Source: Kitagawia praeruptora | Taxonomy: Eukaryota; Streptophyta; Magnoliopsida; Apiales; Apiaceae | Length of the DNA stretch: 64,000 nucleotides | Assembly: GCA_037693485.1 (NCBI GenBank) | Contig: CM075349.1 | Location: 120,195,501-120,259,500 of the forward strand | Direction of reading: 5' to 3' | Shown here: positions 56,604 through 64,000 of the stretch, in pieces | How positions within the stretch are numbered: the stretch's first letter is position 1 | Layout: every line of letters begins with the position of its first letter | Notes under the pieces: model-generated | The model's database searches: none | Seen by the model: the letters and a program-made list of their open reading frames with translations, nothing else | Told to the model about the DNA's origin: nothing | Program-made: the position numbers and the translations under genes

Positions 56604-57001
56604 AATACCTTAAAGAATCTCTAAAAGATAAAAATAATAAAATAATAAAATTAGTGAAATTTTTACTATGTTTTTGATAACTTTTAAATAATTTCCTATA
56701 TTTTCAACAATTAAAAATGACATTTTTTATTTGAAACAGATAACACATCAAAAAAACAAGGAAAAAAAGTAAAAAATATAACATTTTTTAAATAAATATA
56801 GATGTTATAAAATTTATTTGAAACACTTTGGAAAATCTTCAAAAACACCTTAAATAATCTCAAACCACTTTAAAGAATCTCAAATTGGTCAATAACAAAT
56901 TAAAACTTTATATTCTTCAAAACACCTTAAAAAATTTCTAAGAGATTAAAAAATATATATATAATAAAGTAGTATTTCGGTTTTAAAGTAAGTATAGTAA
57001 C

Positions 57002-59510
57002 ACCTAAGAGAATCTTGGTGTATTACATTTAGAAATATTATATGACACACCAAGATTCTCTTACATGTTTAAAAAAAAATTAAATTCCAATTCAAAAAAA
57101 TCTCAAAAATTAAAAATATTATTCTAAATAGAAATATTATAATATTTTGAAAAATCTCAAAAGTTTAAAAAAAATTAGTATAAATATCTAATAAAATAAT
57201 ACTACAATTTCAAAATAATTAACAAAGCACCTAAGAGAATCTTGGTGGGAAATATTTAGAGTATTGTACCTAACTATATTCAAAACTTATTTTATATCAA
57301 TAAAATATTTAGTAGAATTTTAATATAAATATCTATTAAAGCAGTATATCGATTTCAAATTAATTAACAAAATGCCTAAGAGAATCTTGGTGTATTACAT
57401 AATATTTTTATATATTTCTTATTTTTAAAAATAATAAATATTTCTTCTAAAATTATGTTACATTTAGATATATTATGTGACACACCAAGATTCTCTTACG
57501 TGTATAAAAATAAATAAATTATAATTTAAAAAATCTCAAAAATTAAAAATATTATTTTAAATAGAAATATTATAATACTTTGAAAAATCTCAAAAGTCTT
57601 TAAAAAATTAACATAAATATATAATAAAATAATACTACTATTGTAAAATAATTAACAAAACATCTAAGAGAATCTTGGTGGGGTACATAATAGTTTTATA
57701 CATTTTAAAAAAAAGAAAACTATACATTTTTTTTAAAATTAAGTTACATATTAAAATATCATCTAATATACCAAGATTGTTTCAAATCATTATATCAATT
57801 TATTTCCTTTTAGTATCTTTTTGAGATTCCTTCGAGGTTTATTTTAAAAGACATGCTATAAAAAATTGAAATCTAATTAAAAAAACACTATAGATATTCT
57901 TAAATTTTCAGTGATCATTTATAGTATTGTACTTATGCCTAACTTTATTCAAAACTTTTTGTTTTGAATAACAAAGGATTTAATTTAAAATATTTAGTAG
58001 AATTATAATATAAATTTCTAATAAAACAGCGATGATTTCAAAGTAATTAACAAAACACCTAAGAGAAGCTTGGTGTACTACGTAATGTTTCTATATATTT
58101 CTTTTTTTTTAAAAAAAATTATACATTTTTATAAAATTAATTAATATTTAGAAATATTATGTTACACAGCAAGATTTTCTTATGTGTTTCAAAAATAAAA
58201 AAAATTCTAATTCCAAAAAATCTCAAAAATTACAAATATTATTTTAAATATAAACATTATATTGCTTTGAAGAATCTCAAATATTAAAAAAAATTAATAT
58301 AAATATATAATAAAATACTACTAACCTTTTAAAATAATTAAGAAAAAACCTAAGAGAATATTGGTGGGTTATATAATATTTTTATACATTTTTTTATTAA
58401 AAAAAAGAAAACTATACATTTCTTTTGAAAATAAGTTACATATAAAAATATATCTAATACACCAAGATTGTGTTACGTGTTTCAAATCATTATATCAATT
58501 TATTTCTGTTTATTTGCTTCTTGAGATTACTTCAATAATTATTTTAAAAGACATGCTATATAAAAATTCTATAAACTTAAAATTTCGATGATCATTTATA
58601 GTGTTGTACTTGTGCCTAACTATATTCAAAACTTATTTTATATCAATAAAATATTTAGTTGAATTGTAATATAAATTTCTAATAAAGATATTTCAAAATA
58701 ATTAACAAACACCGGTTAAAGAAATTTTACATTTTTCTTTTAAATAATGAAAAATATAAAAAATTAATAAAATAATTAGTAAAATAACATATAATACACC
58801 AAAATTCTCTTACGTGTTTCAAAAAACAAATAAGAGGATCTTTATGTATTTAAATATATATAGGCTCATGCTCGAGGGAGAACCTTCTTAATTGGGAGAA
58901 CCGAGAGACCACCTTATTAGCCATTGATTACAATCTGATCGAATGGTTGGTAAATTATGACAATTTAAATAAAAAAAATACAATCATACCTTGTTTATAT
59001 TATCAAGGATAAAGTAGGCAAACTAAAAATGATAAAAAAAATTTCTTTAAATATCAAGAATCTGTCTAAACATCACGTACAATCAGTCAATCTTGATTGA
59101 TTACAATCTATTCTTTCATCATTTATTATATTTTTTCAAATTTGATCTTCAGTTTTTTGGAAACAAAATATTACGTAAATAAATAATAAATCTGAATCTT
59201 TTTCAATAATAAATAATTTTTTTTATACACGTAAGAGAATCTTGGTGTGTCACATAATATATCTAAATGTAACATAATTTTAGAAGAAATATATATTATT
59301 TTTAAAAATAAGAAATATATAAAAATATTATGTAATACACCAAGATTCTCTTAGCCATTTTGTTAATTAATTTGAAATCGATATACTGCTTTAATAGATA
59401 TTTATATTAAAATTCTACTAAATATTTTATTGATATAAAATAAGTTTTGAATATAGTTAGGTACAACACTCTAAATATTTCCCACCAAGATTCTCTTAGG
59501 TGCTTTGTTA
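57002..59510. repeat. Dispersed 20-bp hairpin motif CACCTAAGAGAATCTTGGTG, about 15 copies
   Basis: Forward copies lie near 57002, 57232, 57366, 57662, 58051, 58349 and 59229. Reverse copies lie near 57045, 57480, 57768, 58162, 58457, 58793, 59337 and 59488. The motif is itself an imperfect palindrome (CACCTAAGA / TCTTGGTG), and forward and reverse copies alternate, many as hairpin-forming pairs 60-130 bp apart. Confidence 0.8.
57118..57508. repeat. Left arm of a 391-bp inverted repeat
   Basis: It runs from ATTATTCTAAATAG to CTTACGTGTATAA and is nearly the exact reverse complement of 59222-59612, with very few differences by eye. It includes three copies of the (C)CTAAGAGAATCTTGGTG-type motif. 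Confidence 0.88.
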
Positions 59511-59612
59511 ATTATTTTGAAATTGTAGTATTATTTTATTAGATATTTATACTAATTTTTTTAAAACTTTTGAGATTTTTCAAAATATTATAATATTTCT
59601 ATTTAGAATAAT
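59222..59612. repeat. Right arm of a 391-bp inverted repeat
   Basis: Reverse complement of 57118-57508. The repeat may extend further outward, because it is cut at 59613 by the LTR that starts at 59614. A foldback of the two arms would leave a loop of about 1.7 kb. Confidence 0.88.
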
Positions 59613-60999
59613 ATGTAACACCCCAAGATCCGGGGTCAGGGATCTGGTCGTTACGGTCTCAATATCCATCCACAAAACCAACATAATTTAAATTACAACC
59701 TTGTGATCCAAAACAACAACATAAAACACACTCGTTATAGTCCCAGAGATGAAATCAGAGTAACCATCAAAATTATTAATCACAAGTTTGAGTTCTTACA
59801 ACCCAAAGAATTACAATTAATCAGTACATACTCTTTGCCATCCATTTGTATATGTCATAATATAAATACATTTGATGCCCAAATACTAACAACTAGCCTA
59901 CGAGTAGTTGCATCCTCAACAATGGTAACTATGACCTCAGCGGTTAATCCACTGACGGCTGACACCTGCTTACGCTGAGTGCGCCTTGCACGGCCATCTG
60001 ATCTAGCTGTTGTTGTGATATAATAAATAAAGCAAGGGTGAGCAATAGCCCACCAAAAATATAATTGAACAATGATAATATATAACAGTCCAAAATATCT
60101 TGGAAACCATATGCCATGCATTAACGAACATAGTACCAATATAAGGTATGAGATGAAGTTACAAGGTAACTCAAAATATAATTGTTCCGAAGAAATATCT
60201 GCTATGTCAAAGATAAGCAAGATATTATCAAATTTTCATAATAGAGGAACTTGCAGGAAGAATATTGCAATTCCAGTTCAAACACTTTTCAAACCTACCA
60301 ACAATGATAATGTTGCAGGAAATTTCCAACATTGAGAGATGAACTAATACGGGAGAATTGTCGCGCAAGATGCCCTAACGTTTACGATGATCAGTCGTAT
60401 GTCATGCATCTCATCAGTCGTTCTCTACATGTAGAAGGTAGCTCCGACGGATTTACTTGTCTACCGCCCTCTGGAACTCCTAAGCCAACGGTTGGGCTAT
60501 TGCTGGGTCGGCGCCACTCGACCACTTACGCGTCTCCTAGTTCAATTGACATCCATAACTCTGAAACATAAAGTTTGTCCCCCTTTCCCCAAGTATAGTA
60601 CTTGTTGATAAGACTCCACAAAGTAGTCGTATCTAGTTGGAAAGGAAAATTCACCAATATTTCCCAAGCTGATGCTTGTTAATGGATATAAACTTGTTCC
60701 ATCAATCTTACCCCTCGAGCATACCAAAGGACTCATATCGATGCTTAAAAGAATCAAGATGTGAGTGACAAGATAGTTTAGCAAGTATAGGACCGGGCAG
60801 TCCAATAAATAACATATCTCAAGTGAGGTCCCCTTATATATTTTGGAAGTTGAGCGAGTATTTAAATCTTCTTATAAGATAGATTTAAATGAAATTAGAA
60901 TTTTTTTGGAAACCTCCCCTTGAAAAAATAGTCATAAAAGACTCCGAAATATTTTACACCATATCTGAAGGTGACAGATAATCTTTGAATCATTATAAA

Positions 61000-61830
61000 A
61001 AGAGTTTAAAAGAATTTAAATAAATATTCCAATAATATTTATTAAATCAATAATAATTAAGGAATATGAATAAATCATAATATTGCTCGTAAGTAATCCT
61101 CGAATGATTATATAGAATTATTTACTGAATAACTCTCTTCTTTAAATGAATATTCAAAATAATATTAATTAAATAAACTCAAATAAAATTTTAAGATAAT
61201 ATTCACTACATAAATCAAAACTTAAATGAATATTTGAAAATAAATAATATTCTAAATAAATATCCAACTAATATTCTTTTGGTAATCAAAACTTTAAAGG
61301 AATATTCGAAGCAATATTCCTTAAGTAAATAGAACTTCGAATGAATACTTTTAAATAATCTTCATTAAGTACATAAAATCTTAAATGAATATTCAAAATA
61401 ATATTCACTCAATAAATAAATCCCAAATGAATATTCAATTGATATTCATTAAACAAATAATATTCTAAATGAATATCGAAATATTATTCATTTAACAAAT
61501 AATATTCTAAATAAATATCCAAATGATATTCATTTAGTAATCAAAACCTTAAAGGCATATTCGAAATAATATTCCTTGAGTAATTAGAACTTCCAAAGAA
61601 TACTTTTAAAATAATATAAAACTTAAATGAATACCCGAAAGTGATATTCATTTAATGAATAAAATTCCAATGAATATCAAAGTAATTATTCATTAATAAT
61701 CAAACTCTAATGAATATTCAAAAATAATATTCAATTAATATTTCTCGACTGAAATAATACTCAAATAACATTTCTCGAAATATTTCCAAGTATTTGATAC
61801 TTTTATGGAAATATAAATAATGTTTAATAA
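61000..61830. repeat. Degenerate AATATTCATT repeat series in the second LTR
   Basis: Words such as TAAATGAATATTCAAAATAA and TATTCATTTAAC recur every 35-60 bp for about 800 bp in varying states of decay. AATATTCATT and AATGAATATT are complementary, so the strand can fold extensively. Nothing coding is present. Confidence 0.6.
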
Positions 61831-62394
61831 TAACATTCCTCAAAATGAATACTACTCTGTCGCTGGAATCCCTCCGGGTTTCCACGACTATCTATATAAC
61901 AAAAAAATACCGACTCCCAGTCTCATATTTAAAGAATAAATATCATACGCCCTTCACTAAGGGTCCTAGCAAAACAATCCTGCGTATAACTGATAATCCA
62001 TATCTAGTCCATAAGCCAATATCAATTCAGGGAACAAGTATTCCAATATACTTTGAAAACAAACATGCATGCTATGACATATGTATAACAACAATCATAT
62101 ATATTATCACAACAACAGTTCCAAGGTATTGGAAACTTGCCTGACAATCCTGTAGGGGTAGTGTGCCTCGTGTCAATCCGGTGATCTATAAATAGTCACA
62201 ATAACCGAGGTCAATCACTTAACACTTTTTAAAAGCTAAGTATAACTTAACTTAAGTCGAAACACGTTTTCGAGTTATCTCGTTAAACACCCTTTAGTGC
62301 AACTCTCTTTATCATCGCTATGACCCGTCATTCGTTCGCTACTAAGACACGTCATCATACTTACACTTGGTATATACTTAAGTCGTATAAATTC

Positions 62395-62801
62395 GGGTGA
62401 AAGACAAAAATACCCATTTTTTTAGGTAACAGTAACAAAAATACCCATTTTCAAAATTTTTGACAAAAATACCCGATGGAATACGCATTTTCCAAATGTG
62501 TATCTGGGATACGCATTTGGCAAATGCGTATCTTGTACAAATTCATTTTTTTTAAAAAAAATCAGGTTAGGATACGCATTTGCCAAATGCATGTTCAGTG
62601 GATACGCATTTGACAAATGCGTATCCCAACCAGATTTTTTTTTAAAAAAAAGAATTTTATACAAGATACGCATTTGCCAAATGCGTATCCCAGATACCCA
62701 CTTGGCAAATGCGTATCCCGCCGGGTAGTTTTGCACACTTTTCCAAAAACGGGTATTTTCATCATTTTTGTTCAAAAAACAGTCATATTTGTCATTTTTT
62801 C
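62395..62801. mobile_element. Mutator-like MITE built from GATACGCATTTG palindromes
   Basis: A 407-bp insertion flanked by the 9-bp direct repeat TATAAATTC (62386-62394 and 62802-62810), the duplication length of Mutator-like elements. The ends carry GAAAGACAAAAATACCC and (complement) GAAAAAATGACAAATATGAC, with an AAAAACGGGTATTTT / AAAATACCCATTTT pair inside. The core holds about six copies of an inverted pair, GATACGCATTTG followed by CAAATGCGTATC, separated by T-rich and A-rich arms. No transposase is present. Confidence 0.7.
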
Positions 62802-62810
62802 TATAAATTC

Positions 62811-64000
62811 TAAGGTCGGTCGTTTACGAATCAAGATTATACCTCGAGTTTTATCTCTCGTTTTCTAAGTTATAACCAAAGTCATACTTTCAAGGGGTTC
62901 GTTCGCGTTTAACCTCGATTCAAACTTTTTTATAAAATCGTAAAATGATCCGTTTGACATGTGGTTTTCTCTTACACCTTCCTTTTTACCTCTAATATTT
63001 AATTATCAAGATTCGCCACTGATTTCGTAGTATTAAAGGAATCCAATTTCGGTTACGAACTTTCGTTTACGGTTTCGAACCACTTTTACGAATTTAATCA
63101 TAACTCCTAAACCGTAAGTCAATTTCATACGAACTTTATATCAAAACGAAGCTTATAACATAATATAGCTTGTAAAGGCAAAATAAGAAACTGGACAGTG
63201 AGTTTTATCAACTGTGAAGCTCGGTTTCTTAAGGTTAACGAAATTTTTGGCATTATAACGGCTATAAATCGAACGTTCTAAAATTCACAACAATCAAGCC
63301 AAGCCACACCGGGCATCCATACATCATTTATACATGATTCTCATCTCAACAAGCCCAAGAAGATCATGCTTTACCATAATAATCATTATGCTACTTAAAT
63401 CACTAAATCATTAACCAAGCATGCTTATAACATGAACATAATCTTAACTAAGTTAGATCCATCAAGAACATGCTTAAAACTCAAAGTAGATCTAGGGTTC
63501 TTAAGGATTATACCTTCATTGGAGAGTTTATATGAGTCTAACAAGCCTTGATCTAGTCCTTAGAACTCCTTACAACCTTAAACTAGCAAGAATCATCAAG
63601 AACATAATTAGTGATTTCGGATCTGCTATAACTCAGTGGAAAGATCATGAACAATGAGGGCCTTACCAAGGTTTTCTGGACAAGGCTTCTAAAGGAGAGT
63701 TGTAGAGCATCCAACCAGCTTTCCAAAAAGCTAAAGAACACCAAATTCCATTGAGTAATGAAGGAGATATGGCCGTTTGAAAATCATCACAGAAACTGCC
63801 AACAATCTAGACAGTTTGCTTCTTCAACTTGGGGAGATGATTTGCCTAGGTTATACTACTTTGATTGCTATGAAATTTGGAGCGAATATTGCCCATGGAG
63901 TGGAGAGGTTTTGGTTCAAATTTGGTGATTTTATCATGGATGAAAATGAAGATATGAATTTTTCTCTCATGGTTGTTCTTGTTGGGCAGTTTTGAAAAAA
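62811..64000. other. Rest of the second LTR without recognisable genes
   Basis: No coding motif is seen. The 72-codon frame at 63777-63995 shows no domain. The sequence is still consistent with LTR DNA of a large chromovirus. Confidence 0.4.

Larger units (their letters stand above)
56604..59613. other. A+T-rich repeat block with inverted repeats, no genes
   Basis: About 3 kb of very A+T-rich DNA made of repeated words (AATCTCAAAAATTAAAAATA, AATAATTAACAAAACACC) and a hairpin motif in both orientations. It contains a 391-bp inverted repeat (separate entries). The segment at 58858-59220 is unrelated: it begins TATATAGGCTCATG and GAGGGAGAACC, a terminus-like motif also seen at 39640-39670. No coding region is supported. 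Confidence 0.6.
59614..64000 (-). mobile_element. LTR of a second chromovirus, continuing off the right edge
   Basis: It begins TGTAACACCCCAAGATCC and GGTCTCAATATCC, closely resembling the plus-strand start of the chromovirus LTR at 41827 (TGTGACGCCCC, GGTCTCAGTATCC). A second shared stretch (AAGCAAGGGTGAGCAA near 60031 against AAGCAAGAGTGAGCAA) supports homology and the same minus orientation. No gag or pol is reached before the window ends, so at least 4.4 kb is LTR, or LTR plus insertions. Contents include an A+T-rich repeat series (61000-61830) and a Mutator-like MITE (62395-62801). It could be a 3' LTR of an element to the right, or a solo LTR. Confidence 0.75.

Noticed and set aside
1..64000. 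tRNA, rRNA or other structured RNA genes
   Set aside because: I looked for cloverleaf-like B-box (GGTTCGAATCC-type) and rRNA words and found none convincing; only tRNA-complementary primer-binding sites occur.

Overview
This is a plant nuclear genome window: spliced genes with GT-AG introns, plant-type Ty3/gypsy LTR retrotransposons, many MITEs and A+T-rich spacers. The one complete host gene is a eudicot-like gibberellin 2-oxidase, but I cannot name the species from sequence alone. Apart from that gene, an orphan exon and two captured gene fragments, nearly everything is transposable-element DNA, much of it nested.

Layout. 1-1340: end of a CACTA (En/Spm) transposon that continues off the left edge. 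1721-4747 (minus): three-exon gibberellin 2-oxidase of 326 codons, whose first intron carries a 1,386-bp Tourist/PIF-Harbinger-like MITE filled with ~30-bp palindromic units. 5217-5240: possible Helitron 3' end. 5514-15429: a 9.9-kb non-coding LTR element (LARD) on the minus strand with intact target-site duplication (TSD) GGTAC. 15435-18236: spacer with a Stowaway-like and a second TTA-flanked MITE. 18242-35242: a 17-kb Tat-lineage Ty3/gypsy element (TSD CTATT) on the plus strand, decayed, with two RNase H domains, an antisense gene in its 3' region and a 4.5-kb Athila-like non-autonomous element nested in its integrase. 37380-37638: Stowaway MITE. 37819-37992: unidentified terminal exon. 38045-39631: four long palindromic elements embedded in (TA)n tracts. 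39960-41323: a plant-mobile-domain-like fragment and a broken ribosomal protein eL19 exon. 41827-56603: a young 14.8-kb chromovirus (Tekay/Del type, minus strand, TSD AATAC) with ~4-kb LTRs, gag, pol with chromodomain, and an extra 338-codon ORF upstream of gag. 56604-59613: A+T-rich DNA with a 391-bp inverted repeat and about 15 copies of a 16-20-bp hairpin motif. 59614-64000: LTR of a second, diverged chromovirus, itself carrying a Mutator-like MITE made of palindromes.

How the parts relate. The LARD and the Tat element share LTR termini (TGTTGTGnCCAAAATC) and a G-rich polypurine tract, so the LARD is probably a non-autonomous partner of a Tat family. Both also lack the same piece: the 3' tip of the 5' LTR plus the primer-binding site. 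The most novel items are the chromovirus leader ORF with two SUMO-interaction-like motifs, the intron-containing antisense gene of the Tat element, the shared LTR/PBS deletion, and the palindrome-rich elements.
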